The notes under the pieces are model-generated. The model saw only the letters and a program-made list of their open reading frames with translations. It was not told the DNA's origin and did no database searches. Positions 21,286-33,785 of a stretch of DNA of 64,000 nt are shown here, piece by piece; position 1 is the first letter of the stretch; every line of letters begins with the position of its first letter. This DNA comes from Monodelphis domestica. Its lineage: Eukaryota; Chordata; Mammalia; Didelphimorphia; Didelphidae. Made by a program: the position numbers and the translations under genes. The stretch spans positions 86,305,735 through 86,369,734 of the forward strand of contig NC_077227.1 of the NCBI RefSeq assembly GCF_027887165.1. Reading direction: 5' to 3'.

Positions 21286-23175
21286 CTTGCTCTTTCATGT
21301 TTGTTTGCCATGCACACTACCCCTGCTAGATTCTCAGAATTATAAACATGTTAGTATCTTCTCTCTGCTCTTTCTCCCCTCTGACTTCTAATGAGTCTGA
21401 ATTAGGTGACAAGAAATATGAGGCAGGACTCAGGGATGAATGATTTGAGAGGTCAAAGGGAGTCATGAGAGGGAAAGTTTGTTAACAGAGGGACAAAGAG
21501 GAGAGGATGGAATGGAGGAAAAATTCCTATACTAATAATCAGGACATCTAGGTGTAGCTCTAGTTAAATTAACTAGATATGTCACCTTGGGTAACTTCCC
21601 TTTTCTTGGCCTCAATATTTTCATCTGTGAAATGGGGAGACTGAATTGTAATTTTCATCTGTAAAATGGGGGGATGAATCACTAAGATTCATGATTTTAT
21701 AACTCTAAGCTTTGTAATACAGTTTTTTCAGCCCACACAAATTTGAAGCAAGAAATTAGAGAGGAGAGAGATAGAGAGAGGAAGGGAAGGTAATAATCAT
21801 TGGATAAAGGGAGAACAATTGATAATAATAAGATATAGATAAGAGTAAGAGCAAGGGAGGAGACCAAAAATAAAATTCAAAAAACTTTTTAAAAGGCTTT
21901 TTAAAAATATAAAAAAAAACCTTTAGCAGTATAGGGCCATTTATTTAAGACAAATAATTCAAACAGCAATAACAAATGTTAGAATAATAGTTATATATCA
22001 CCTAGAAAAAATTAAATTATGCTCTAAGAAGGGAGGAAAAAACATAAACAATTTGGGAAAGATTTCCATCAAAATGGTTAAAAATAAAGTAAGTTTCAAC
22101 ATTTGGGGAAGTAAGTTTAAAGTCTAGAGGATACGTTTGTTACAGAATTATTCCTCATTCCCCAGGGGTGTTGGATAAATAATAGCTTTGTAGTTTTAAA
22201 TGTTACTTTTTTTCCATTTTATTTGAAACAAAATAGACACATGCACTCTATCCTTTAAATAGAAAAAAAATCACTCATGGAATAAAAGTTTCTCAGATAA
22301 AATGAAGCTAAACTCAATTAACAAGTGAATTCTTTCTATTATGGAAACCTTCATAAGAATAGAACTTCCTCTAGAGCTGAATGAAATTATATTATTATGT
22401 CTCATTATATAGTTCATAATACATTTATTTATAAAACATTTACTGTTTTTGTTTTTTAAGAAACTATTTTAAAATGCTTAGACCTCCATTAAAATCTTAC
22501 TCTGATGCCTCTTCTTAAGTTAAGAATTGATTGGGATCTTAGTGGCTACTCTAGGAAAGTACATAGGCAGTTTCTAGAAAGTCAGCAATGGACTCAATGC
22601 CCCTCATCCAAAAGACTTCAGGTAGCTTTTGAAGTACTAAAATGTTCTAAGAAGAGGTGGAGTGAAATGTGATCACCTGTGATTATCTTGAGACAAGGCT
22701 ACAAAATAACTGAAAGCAAACTCTAGATCTAAACAGGTTGATTTTCGCCCTCGTAACAAATATTTATTCTATGTCCTTTCCCACTAGTACAAAAGCTTTA
22801 CATGTAAGATCTAAGTCCCTCTATCTTAGTCCCTTACCCTTCATCAATGGATGTCTTTGCTTCCTGCTTTTTATTAAGAAGATTGATGCTATTTAAGTCT
22901 CAATCTTCTTCATCTTCCATTTCCCCCACTTCAAAGCTTCTCTATGATATTTTTTCACTCTCTTCTCCTTCCCTTTAAGGCTAATACCTTCATTTGTGTC
23001 TCTTATCTCATTCCCTAACCTTTCCAGTTTCTTACTCCATTAAAAATTCCTTCTCCATCTGTCTCTTTGATTCTGACTCCTGTAATGATGTTGGTCTCCA
23101 TAGCTCTGCCATATCTTCTTTCTGCATGGTTATCAAGGAGCTCTTGGTTGCCTAATTTAATAATATTTTTTCTTA
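21286..23175. other. Intergenic, no gene; one MIR remnant
   Basis: No coding region. A MIR-like patch lies at about 21540-21720 (TTCATCTGTGAAATGGGGAG, then a near-repeat of TTTTCATCTGTAAAATGGGG). A purine-rich patch lies at 21745-21800 and a pyrimidine-rich one at 22800-23100. Confidence 0.5.
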
Positions 23176-23179
23176 GTAC

Positions 23180-23286
23180 CATGGACTTTTAAATTAATAT
23201 TCAATAGCTAAGGATTATATTTTATAAGATTTTATTAATAATAACTAAAGTAAAAGAATGACCTAAATCCAGTCTGGTTGCAAGAG

Positions 23287-23322
<36 letters not shown>

Positions 23323-23449
23323 TCACAGCAAATTTAAATATAATCATGTAAATGTGGGGATGCAGGAAAAAGGAAAAGGATTCTAGGTAATACACAAAGG
23401 AATTTTGAGTAATGTAGTTTTCAGAGGTTCAAGAATTTCCAACTATATA
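23180..23449 (-). mobile_element. 3' LTR of ERV-D (type D)
   Basis: It shares with the 5' LTR the blocks GAGGAGTCACAGCAAA, GATTCTAGGTAAT, AAAGGAATTTTG and TTCAAGAATTTCCAACTATA. It contains a GA repeat of about 32 bp (23289-23320). Confidence 0.8.
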
Positions 23450-26400
23450 TCCTCCTGTGATCCTATTAGGAGACTAGTCTCCCCAAAAGGATCATGGAAA
23501 CATAATTAACCTATAAATTGCAGTAATTTGTGGATGAAAGGAAAAGAGAACAAAACCAACGATTACTAGGTTGACAAAAAGCCAATTTGTGGGTAGTCCC
23601 TTTTGGCATGAGTATACATTCAAAACAAAAGCGTTTCAACACCCCATGGTTCAATTCACATCCCAAAGTTCACTCTGGATCTTCTGGTGCAGTATGTGGT
23701 CCCTATAGCCATCTTCATGGCACCTTCTGAATTCTGGGAGGTAGCAAGTTTCTTATCCTAAAATTGCCCAAATTCAAATCAAAGTTCAAATAATAACATA
23801 GTACTCCCTGAGAAGGATAATAACAAACACAGGGATCACTCAGGGATGCATGGCTGAGTTATGAGGTATATGAATCAATTTGCAAAAGAAATCCAAAATA
23901 TAAAAAAATCCAAACAAAAAAGAAAAAAAGACCTTGTGGATAAAATATAAAATATCAAAGTCTTATGTCTAAAAAATTCCAATTAAAGGAAAAACAAACC
24001 TACAATAGGTCCTTGAATTAGGACCCAATTAAAATGATTTAAGAAATTATATATTTACCCAATTAGTAGCCAGGACTACAAAAAGCTTGCCATACTATGA
24101 AAGACAGAAAAGGGACTAGATTATAGGAGCCAAAATGGTAGCCAGAGTGAGGTGCTTGATAACATGTGATTGAGAGGAAGTCCAGCCTCTGACATATGTT
24201 AAAATAGCTGCTCAAAATTACATCAGTCCTACTGGGATTTGGTCTCTTTGGCCTTGTGCACGATAGTCACTGCAGGTAGCTTTGTGTTTCTTTGGCACTG
24301 TACAGTGACTTTTTTTGTATTGCCTCTCTTATAATCAGACAAAATCATAAAGTAAAGTTCCATAATTTTTTAAAACAATCAATGGCATTATTCTATAGTG
24401 TAAAGATTTTTTTGGGGGGGTATGCATTGACATTAGGGCAAATGTATTTTAAACTTATATTACTGCAAAAATATAAAAAATTAAAGAAAATCTTCTCAAT
24501 ACTGTTTGATATGTGCTTCAAATACAAAAAGGAGATAAAAATAAAACTCAAATACTATATAGCATATGCAAGGAAAAACAATAATAAAAATGTTTAAACA
24601 TTTTTTAAAATAAAAAAATTCATAGCTTACAATCAGTGACACACTGTGTAAGTCAAGGAGAGGTAGAATACAAAGGTTTCTTTTTTTTCCTTTTTAACTT
24701 GGCCTTGAACCACTTTGTGAATACAAATTATTTTCAGAATAAAACAATAATACAGTAGTGCAGTAGATAATGCACATTCAAAGAAGTACCAAAGTCCCGA
24801 AAATTCACAATATCCCAGTTAATTACAATAGCAAACAAACTCACCATCATATTTCACATGAGTTTATATATAGCCACTTGCTGTGTGATATTTAAAAAAA
24901 CCTATGAACTGATGGACACTTGTCATATATTCTACAGATATAACAAGCCTTTCAGCTTTTGGCAAACATATATTTTAATTGTTGATGAAATCCTTGTTTG
25001 GTCCTAAAACATCACCAAGAAATCTAGATTGTTTTGGTGGAAGTAAATTAAACTGAAGAGTATACATATAGGAGCTCCTTTTGACTTCCTGTTTTATATA
25101 AGGCTTTTTTCCCCCTCTGGCAAGAACTTCTATTTGGTTCTCTATATTTAATACAACATTCTATATTATATTTATATATAAAATATCATCCATTGAGAAA
25201 CCACTAGTTATCTAAAATTATTTTTGAAGACCCCTTAAAATGACAATTAAATTCTTAGCTCATTAAATTTTCCAAAGGTTGTATACAATTGTAACCAGTT
25301 TTGATGAAGTCCATCCATCATCATCTATGTGACAATTAACAAAGGCAAAAAGTCAGAAAAGACTTTTTAAGGCAACATGTGATCTTCAATGGCTCTAGTG
25401 ACAAGGGTTTGGGCAAGATGTTTGTGGGCTTATATAATGATATTGTGTTCTTCAGCAAAGGTGCAAAATAAAGAATCATGTAGCAAAATCATATTGATTA
25501 GATTAATAATATATGAACTTAAAAAGAAAATTAAATCTTAAAACAATCAGGTAATACAATAATATAAGCAAATGACAGGGTACAGGCAGGCAGTGTAGTA
25601 AAAATCTTTTTCACCAATTCTAATATACTTGTGTACTATCTTGAGGGGAACAGACTGAAGATGGTTAGCAAATAAAACAATGGAGAAAGTTTAAAATTCA
25701 CCTCCAAATCTCAGTAAAGTTCTTCATCTCCCCCATATTTATTATCCATTTAGATTTCTTTTGTCACCCATCTGAACTTCATCATAGAAATACTGAGAAG
25801 AACCTCCATTCTGAATGTTGAGGGTATTTAATACTTAAAAAACTTTGTCAAAATATTCTAGTTTGGTCTGAAATTCAAACAACCTAACTTGTTGCTACTT
25901 ATTCTTAAGGAGAAGTAAATAAAGTGGGAAATCTCCAATGAAAATAAAAACTCCCAGGAAAAGAATTAAGCAGATCCAAACTGCACTTTTTAATTCTACC
26001 AACTCAAACTGTTGTGTCAGAGTTTCCAGCATGCTTTGCAATAGCATTTTCCCTGAAAGACATTGAATGAGGTTTGTTTACAGAGTAAACAATTTAGGAG
26101 GCAAAACTTGGAGGGAAAACAATAGTGTATTTGCATATGAGAGAAAAAGTACTCCTTCTTGTTGTTTTGGGTCAAGAAAAAGAAGGAAAAAGCAGGCTTA
26201 TTACCCAAAATTTACTTTAAATCTACTGATTTGGCCTTTTTTGTTTAAAAAATGGTAGAGAAGTCCCCTTTCTGTGAAAAAATCCTGAGTTTCAAGTTTC
26301 TCACTCATGCCAGGAACCCAGAATCAGTTTAAGAAATACTCTTAAAAACTAGAAGGGAGTGGGGCTGAAAAATGGCTAGGCAGGCTGGAAAACCCACATG

Positions 26401-26681
26401 TGGGAGTAAGGGAAGGGGGGTTAAAAGGATTGGGGTCTCTCACCCTTCCAGGAAAAAAAAGGCTCAGAATGGCTGGTCATGGACTTTTGGAGGGCTGGAG
26501 ACTGGACAGGTATAGCTTAGGCTGGATCAAAAGCAACAGTGCAGACAGAGGGTGGAGCAGTAGTGGCCTCTATGGCACAAAGGCAGGCTGGCTGGGTGAC
26601 CAGCAGAAAAACTTACTACCTTAACTGAAAATCTCTCTTGAAAATATTTGAGAATTCTGTTTCTTCATGGTAAGCCATATT

Positions 26682-26726
26682 GTGGGTTTTTTAATTAATA
26701 TTCAATAACTATTATATTTTAAAAGT

Positions 26727-26798
<72 letters not shown>

Positions 26799-26925
26799 TC
26801 ACAGCAAACTTAAATACAATCATAAATGTGAGCACATAGGAAAAGGGAAAAAAGATTCTAGGTAATTCAGAAAGGAATTTTGGGTAATATACTTTTTAAG
26901 GGGTTCAAGAATTTCCAACTATACA
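26682..26925 (-). mobile_element. 5' LTR of ERV-D (type D)
   Basis: It matches the 3' LTR in block order, but its GA repeat is much longer (about 26729-26794, some 66 bp) because the microsatellite changed in length after insertion. Confidence 0.8.
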
Positions 26926-26980
26926 GTACTCAATCTCCTTGACTTTTTTTTTCAGGATTTGAGTCACCCCTCCTTAATAC

Positions 26981-28467
26981 TGTTAAGGGGCAAAAAGGTT
27001 TTTTTTTTTTTTTAAGGATTGGAATTAATTAATTAAGACTTTGATTGCCAAGAATTTAATTAATTCCAAAGAGATTTTATTTACAATTTATTTACAAAAT
27101 GTAGAAAGAGTGAAGCAAGAAATAAAAGAAGGGACAAGGTAAGATATCTAACTTAAACACTAAGTAATTTACTCCTGGCCCCTGGCTCAAAACCAGAACC
27201 AGGAGAGTTGGTCCTTAGCTGGCCTTGGCAAAGCTGAGGACCTGGGGAAGTCTCTCCTGAGGCTAGTCTCTTCAGAATAATATCCAGGAAAGAGCCAGAT
27301 TTTTCACTTACCACTGTGTCAGTCTAATCAGCAGATCTTTCTGCCCCTCTTCACCAGTCTCAACTTGAAAGCATCAAGAATTTACTTCCAGAAGAAGTGG
27401 AAGTCCAAGTTATACTCTGCTCCAAGAATTCCCAGTGGCAAGCCAAACTCTACTTTTAAAGACATTTTCTCTTGTGTCACTTACCCTAATTCCATGTCTA
27501 CCAATCACAGCTAATGCTCTGTTCTAGGACTGTCCAGAAGGCAGTTAGGTGATTCTGATTCATTACCCAATATCAACATGTGGGTCACAGATCTCCCACT
27601 TCATGATTACATGGGATATTTGCACTTTTTGTGATTATATCTGTCAACACGGAATTTAGGAATCCCAAACTTGTTACCTAGTGAGATCTGATGAACCCCA
27701 AGTTTCAGGACTAGCTTATATGTTGAAGACCCCAAAGTTTGTACTTGTTCCCTGTTCCCATGGACATCTACCCTGAAGGGAATCCCAGGCTAGCAGACTA
27801 GACTGAGTGGGGGACCATCTGGGAAATGACAATCATAGTTGGGGTAGACTAAGCATATGTTAAGGATCATTTAATATCAATTGAAAGTAGCCCCTTCTCT
27901 TACACTCTAGCCTCTAGCTATGATTCTTTTCCCAAGCTTGATTGTATCCTGTCAGTGTAGTTTGAACATTCCCATTTTCCTTGTATCTATAGTGATGTCA
28001 ACCATCTTTTCCTGTCCCTGGACTCCCCAGATGGTATATAGGTTCCCCAAGTTCTTTTGTTCCCTGGAGTCCATCCTGAGTTGGTGGCACTCCCAAGGGT
28101 CAGTGACCAGGGCTTCCAGATTCTGTGCAGTCTCTGGGAGCAGCTCTGTTGTCGCAACTTAGTAGCGCTAACCCCTTTTTCCTTGATTAAAGAGCGATTT
28201 TGACTATTTAATAGTTCTGCGTTTTTTCTATTTGACAGATCTTAATGGGCAGATCTTCATACTTAACTTTTAAGTACCATGCTTCCACTTTTTGATTGAA
28301 TCTAAAAATAGGCAAGTCTCCATACTTAACTTTTAAGTAGGATGTTTACATTTATGAGGATTAAAATCTAAAAATAGACATGAGTTACAATTTAAATCTT
28401 CATAATCAGGGAAGAACTAAGTACCTTCATTGTTACAATCATGGGAGAGTTAAATTTAATCTTCACA
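26981..28467 (-). mobile_element. LTR type E (copy E1), split by LTR-C3
   Basis: A fossil LTR with + strand edges TGTTAAGGGG and CTTCACA. ATAC/ATAT flanks could be a decayed 4-bp duplication. Its two halves (26981-27641 and 28238-28467) match the second copy at 38789-39575 in order: CCAAAGAGATTTTATTTAC, AGAAAGAGTGAAGCAAGAAA, GGACTGTCCAGAAGGCAGT, and AATCTAAAAATAGG. The orientation is inferred and less certain. Confidence 0.75.
27642..28237 (+). mobile_element. LTR type C (copy C3), inserted in LTR-E1
   Basis: A 596-bp fossil LTR from TGTCAACACGG to TTTGACA. It has TATATAGGTTCCCC (promoter-like, about 28034) and a GATTAAAGAGC block near the end. Flanks TATC and GATC fit a 4-bp duplication with one change. 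The host LTR-E text resumes on both sides, so C3 is the younger insertion. Confidence 0.85.
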
Positions 28468-28728
28468 ATATTCTGTCCTTCTCTTGGACAGAAATGTGAA
28501 AAAGATCTTTCCTAGTTCTCCTAACTTTCTGATTACCCTTTCTCAGGGTCTTTTCCTTGTTGTTTCCTTCTCCTATGCACCAGCTATGGTTGTCCCTTAA
28601 GCATTTATCCTTCTTCATGGACTCTGTGTGGAAAATTAATATCAAATTGTGTTCATTTTTATATTAAACCCTTCTTAAGTCTTGGGTTTTAATGGTTAGC
28701 CAGCTTCTAATCTAAAGTAAGGCATCTC

Positions 28729-29058
28729 CAAAGATCCAGGACAATTCTGAGGGACTTGTGAGAAAGAACACTATCCACATTCAGAGGAAGAACTATGGGA
28801 ATAGAAACACAGAAGAAAAACAATTGCTTGATCACATGGGTTAATGCGGATATGATTGGAAATATAGACTCTAAATGATCACCCTAGTATAATTATCAAT
28901 AATATGGAAATAGGTCTTGCTCAATGACACAAGTAAAATCCAGTGGAATTGCGTGTCAGCTCTAGGGGGTGGAAGAGGGGAGGGAAAGAACATGAATCAT
29001 GTAACCATGGAAAAATCTTCCAAATTAATTAATTAAATAAATAAATTTAATTAAAAAA
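28729..29058 (+). mobile_element. L1 3' UTR fragment with perfect 16-bp target duplication
   Basis: The 3' end of an older L1: GATCCAGGACAATTCTGAGG, then GGAAATAGGTCTTGCTCAATG, then a GGGGGTGGAAGAGGGGAGGG tract and an AATTAAATAAATAAATTT tail. TAAAGTAAGGCATCTC occurs immediately before (28713-28728) and after it (29059-29074), the mark of target-primed reverse transcription. It is strongly 5'-truncated. Confidence 0.9.
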
Positions 29059-29249
29059 TAAAGTAAGGCATCTCACTGGGCTGGCTTTTGTTAGTGGCAA
29101 GGTAGAAAACTACTCTGTCTTTATCTGTAGAGAAGAACTCTCTAAGCTATGAAAGTCACAAAGCTCTAGCTGCCATTTTGGACTACAGTGATCCAGTCAT
29201 GTGACAAGGATGAAAGAATGTATAGTTGTCCCTCACTATATCTTGGTTG

Positions 29250-30080
29250 TGTGAAGATTGGATTTAGCTATTTCCTGTTTATAACAATGAGGATACTTAG
29301 TTTAACAAAATCAGGAATGTCTTGGGAACTCTAAATTACTCCACCCTACTTAGACCATATTTTAGGGGAAGATAAAGTTGTAATCTCTTGATTGAACAAT
29401 GAAGGTACTTAGTTCTCACCTTATAGTGAAGCTAGAACTTTAAGCTAAGTCTATTTTTAGATCTTAATACAAAAAGGTGTTAAGTAATTACAAAGGTTAA
29501 ATTAATCAAAAAAAGGTCAAGTAACTCACAAAAGGTGAACTTAACAAAGAAGTGTTAAGTAACTCTAAAGATAAAATAAAATCAAAGAAGAAGAGAACTA
29601 AAAGTATTGGCAGTCCTGGAGAAAAGCCTTTGATATGATTGGTAGACATGAAAATTTAGAGGAGGAGACACAAGGGTGAAAGGTCTATATATTTGGGATT
29701 TTTTCTCTCTCCAGCACCTTATTGGTGGTGGAGAGTTAGCTGAGAGCAGTGTGCTGCGCCTTCCAGCATCTTAGCAGGGCTACAAGCTATTTGTCCAGTT
29801 TGGTGCTGAGTTTCTGGCTGTTTCCTCCTTTACTTTTCCAACTTTATCCCCTTAGAAGCTGCTAATCTTCTTCAGAGACCTAGAGGAGGGAATTTTAAAC
29901 TTCCCCTGGCACAGGCCAGGCAGGAGGAATCCTATATCTTCTTCCCTCCTTCTCTTTAAATTCCTTCCCTCTATATTAATTAAATTACCATAAATTTCCA
30001 GACTGACTTCGGTATTTTATTTGGGATTTTCCCTGGCGACCAATTAAATCTAGATTTTAAATCACAGCCCTAAAATTATC
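29250..30080 (+). mobile_element. LTR type B (copy B4)
   Basis: It begins near TGTGAAGATTGG and ends in CTAAAATTATCTTGA. It shares with B3 the CAAAAAGGTGTTAAGTAA units (29470-29560), GGTCTATATATTTGG, TTCCCCTGGCACAGGCCAGG and CCCTGGCGACCAATTAAAT. The 5' boundary is uncertain because the first ~80 bp look like a second partial LTR start. Confidence 0.75.
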
Positions 30081-31984
30081 TTGACCATTGACTTATCATG
30101 GCTTCACTATTACAGGCTGGCTTTTTAAAAAAATTTAATTCTGTATCACAGAGTTTTTGCTATATCATGGGATTTTGCAGATGGATAACATACTGTACAC
30201 AAGGGAAATGTAGAATGTGCCACTACCACTTGCACATGTTTGTCAACATGAGATTGTACACCACACTATTGGCTGATGGAATGAACGATGACCAACCACA
30301 GTGCTGAGTTCTGTATCCTGGCTCAGTGACTGTAACATCATTCTGTTTGCTCTCCCACACTGTGCCCATATATTCAGCATCTCTCATTCCACTTCATATC
30401 AATATCTGATTGCTACAGGTAGTGTTGTTCTGTGGTATTGTGTTTTCATGAAGTTTCCATAAAAGTTTTCATTTATTTCAAGTTTTATGCCACCCAAACA
30501 TTCTGTGCCTTCTAAGGCTTCTTGAAGTAAACCCAAACCCCAGAGAAAGATGCTTATCATCAAAGAATAATAAAAAATATATAATGCTACTACTTCACAG
30601 ATTTTCACTTTTCACATGAGTTTCTGGAATGTAACTCCTGCAATAGGTGGGTGATCACTGTATTGGCATCCTCCTGAGACTTACCTCTTCCTGTGAAGAA
30701 TTAATGAGGGAGGAGTTTAGGTCTCTAAGTCTACCTCCTCAGTGGTTATTTACCAATCAGAGATGTCTTGGGATGTCCAAGGGAGAGACTGAGTAGTGAG
30801 ATCATGAGGAGGATATATTGGCCTATTCAAGAGGTTCCTAGCCACTTTTACCCTGCTGCTGTCATTGGTGTCTCTTTGGATTGTGGAGAACCTGGGCATT
30901 TTAGATTGTTTTGAGTTATCAATTAATAAATTAGCTTAAAATTAAGAAATATTACCTCTTGAGAATTTCATTTTATTATACTTCGTCCTGAATGCTCTTT
31001 CCTTATTTGTTTCTAAATTCACCCCTTTAGTGATTTAATCCACTCTCTAAGATTACTTCTAAGCAGCTAACTCAAATCTACTTAACTTCTGTATCTCACC
31101 TTAAGTTAAATTCCTATGTTTCCAACTGCTTGCTACATATTTCCATTTTAATGTTCTGCCATGACTCTTTACCTCTCTATCTTTTTTTTATGCTCTTACC
31201 AAATGCCTTCTGGATGCTTTTTGGATGCTCATATTCTACCTCCTCTGGAACAAACCTGCTAAGGTTTTAAACTATTGATTGATATTCAGAAAGATTTTAA
31301 AGTTAGAATAGATATTAGAAAGCAACCAGTATATCTTCTGACTAGGTGATGAATTTCTTCCCTAGCAGCCTTGCTAATTTTGACAGAAGATTGCTGAGGA
31401 TCAAGACTATTCACTAAAGAAATGTGTTTATAACAGAAAGAGGTAGGGAATCAGAGATATATTTAAACAAGCAGACCAGTGGTTCATCCAGTTTTGAATG
31501 TCTATGGGATCTACTCCTAACTCTAATAGTCTCCTGAACTTCCAAAAATAACTTACCAAGAAAAATTGAGTGTAATCTTGCAAGGAAAAAAAATAGTTAT
31601 AAAATGAGTTAAAGGATTTTAGGGTATTCTTGAGGAAAAGACCAAGAACTGAATGGAAAATTTGACTTATAAGAATCAAGAGAAAAACAAGAATAAGGTT
31701 TAACAAGATTAAACTATTTACTTCTTTTATGGGGAAAATAATATTTGTAACTGAAGAATTTTATCAATACTAGAATAGTTTGATAGAGTATATATACATA
31801 TTTAGAAGGCTTGGGGTTAAATTGATTGTGATTATAAAAATTAAATTGTTTAGGGAGAGGTAAAATGGAGCAAATTATCTAATATAAAAGAAGCATGATA
31901 GAAGTACTGTTATAGTGAAAGAGTAGCTGGTGGGTAGTATGGGAACTTCATTTTCATTGAAAGTTGGATAAAAAGGGGATAAAT
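30081..31984. other. Intergenic, no gene
   Basis: No supportable gene. A stretch at about 30640-30960 has LTR-like composition (a pyrimidine-rich middle, then AATTAATAAATTAGCTT), but I found no second copy or clear ends. The right edge (31800-31984) may be upstream sequence of the old L1 that follows. Confidence 0.4.
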
Positions 31985-32668
31985 ATACATCTAGGAGGGT
32001 ATAAATATGTTTAAAAGTACCATAGATAATGAAGTAATAAAAATACTAAACATATATGCACCAAATGCTATAGCATCTAAAATTTTAAAGAAAAAGGTAA
32101 ATGAATTACAGGTGGACATACATAAAGAAACTATAATGGTGAGGGACTTTAACCTTCCCCTCTCAGAACTAGATAAATCTAACAAAGAAAGAAGTCAAGG
32201 AAATGAATAAATTCCTAGATAAACTAGATATGATAGATATTTTGAGAAAATTGAATGGGCATAGAAAAGATCATACTTTTTTTCCACTCCATTTTTATAA
32301 AAATTGACCATATGTTAGGAAATAAAAACTACATAGTTAAATGTAGAAAAGCAGAAATATTAAATGAATGTTTGTCATAATACAATGAATTTCATAATAT
32401 AAAAATAGATTTAATTAAGCAAACACAGTTTAAAATTTAATTGGGGACTAAATAACCTAATCTTAAAGAGAAAGTGGGTTATCAAAGAGATAATAAAAAA
32501 GGGTTGTACAAAAATACTCATAGCTGTGCTCCTTGTGGTGGCAAAAAAAAATGGAAAATGAGCAGGTATTCCTCATTTGGGGAATGGATGAACAAATTGT
32601 GGTATATGATGGTGATGGAATACTATTGTGCTATAAGGAATGATGAACTGCTTGATTTCTATATGAAC

Positions 32669-32990
32669 TGTGAAAAAATGGAGATTTGAACCCTAGACTT
32701 CAATCTCCAGAAGTCCTTTGTACTTCCCAGAATTCCCTATAATCTCACCTAAGTGAGAGAACACAATTTTTTATTTAAAGGGCTCTCTGCCTCCCAAGAG
32801 TCCCTCTTCTGCGTCTAAGCACACATGTCTCTCTACCTGGCAAGCAAGATGTAAGTGGCTGTGAATGGGCTATTCAGCCCTAGGCACATGCTTTCTTATT
32901 TTGTATTTCTTTATCCATGATTTCTAATAATCTTTAATAAACCTCTAAAAATATAATACTTTTAGTAGAGAAATTAATTTAACTGTTACA
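32669..32990 (+). mobile_element. 5' LTR of ERV-A (type A)
   Basis: 322 bp. TTTTATTTAAAGGGCTC is the promoter motif, TTTAATAAACCTCT the polyadenylation motif, and the end is CTGTTACA. Confidence 0.9.
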
Positions 32991-33595
32991 GTTAATGGCA
33001 ACCACTAGATTGGATGAGAACTTCTCAAATTTTTTTGAAATAAGATAGCATAGATAAATTTCTTTTAAGCCATGTTTCTCCCAGGCTTTTCAGAAAAGCG
33101 TCTTTATCAGCTTGCTTGAGCCTGCTTGCACTCTTGCCTGCAGTCATCTGCTTCGGATCTTCTTGACCAAGAAAGCTCATCTGGTCCCGGCCCTGTCCAC
33201 CCTGGCTCCCGGCTGCCAGCTCTGGTTCTGGCTCCTGCTCCTAGCCTCTCTCTTACTCACCTGGTCCTGACCTGCCCAGCCCCAGCAACTCTGGCCTCTG
33301 AGCAGATTGCTCATCACCCCAGGCCCAGGACTCACTTCCACCAGCTGGTAAAAACAGGGGGTGATTTTTCTTTAGGCTATAATTAGCCTCCACGTGGACT
33401 GGGGGCAGGGGATCACAGGTGGGGAGAAAGAGGAGAAGGAAGAGTCTTTTCCAAACTGGAACTTGCAAGCATGACTGCTTTAAAAAGATATCTTTTGACT
33501 GCATTGATTCTTTTACTTAGCTCACCTGGGAGTCAGGAGAGAATTTCAACTCCCTACAATTCTTTGACCCAATTTGAGATTCAAAAAACCCACCC

Positions 33596-33785
33596 TCACT
33601 ATGGGGAGGCAGCTCAGGGGCTCAGTGGATTGAGAGCCAGGCCTAGAGATGGGAGGTCCTGGGTTGAAATCCGGCCTTAGACACTTCCTGGCTGTGTGAC
33701 CCTGGGCAAATAACTTGACCTGCATTGCCTACCCCTTACCAATCTTCTGCCTTCTGACAATAGGCATCTAAATGGATAATTAAAA
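33596..33785 (+). mobile_element. tRNA-derived SINE inside ERV-A (family-wide insertion)
   Basis: A clear SINE1/WALLSI-type copy: GGGGCTCAGTGGATTGAGAG, GTCCTGGGTTGAAATCCGGC, CTGGCTGTGTGACCCTGGGC. The same SINE sits at the matching place in ERV-B (45590-45785, reversed), and its end is seen in ERV-C (53999-54078, reversed). It was therefore in the parent ERV before these copies were made. Confidence 0.85.

Larger units (their letters stand above)
23180..26925 (-). mobile_element. ERV-D: short ERV with two LTR-D and GTAC duplication
   Basis: A fossil retroviral element of 3.75 kb on the minus strand. The 3' LTR is 23180-23449 and the 5' LTR 26682-26925. The duplication GTAC lies at 23176-23179 and 26926-26929. 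After the 5' LTR the minus strand reads TGGCTTACCATGAAGAAAC, a decayed tRNA-Arg-like primer site (the tRNA-Arg CCG site is TGGCGACCACGAAGGGAC). The internal 3' core (about 23450-25480) is the same as in ERV-A, -B and -C. The 5' third (about 25600-26680) is different. No gag, pol or env is recognisable, so it looks like a non-autonomous, broken element. Confidence 0.75.

Noticed and set aside
33126-33386. Pro/Ser-rich 86-codon frame as a host gene
   Set aside because: It recurs in ERV-B (45942-46259) at the same internal position, so it belongs to the ERV family.
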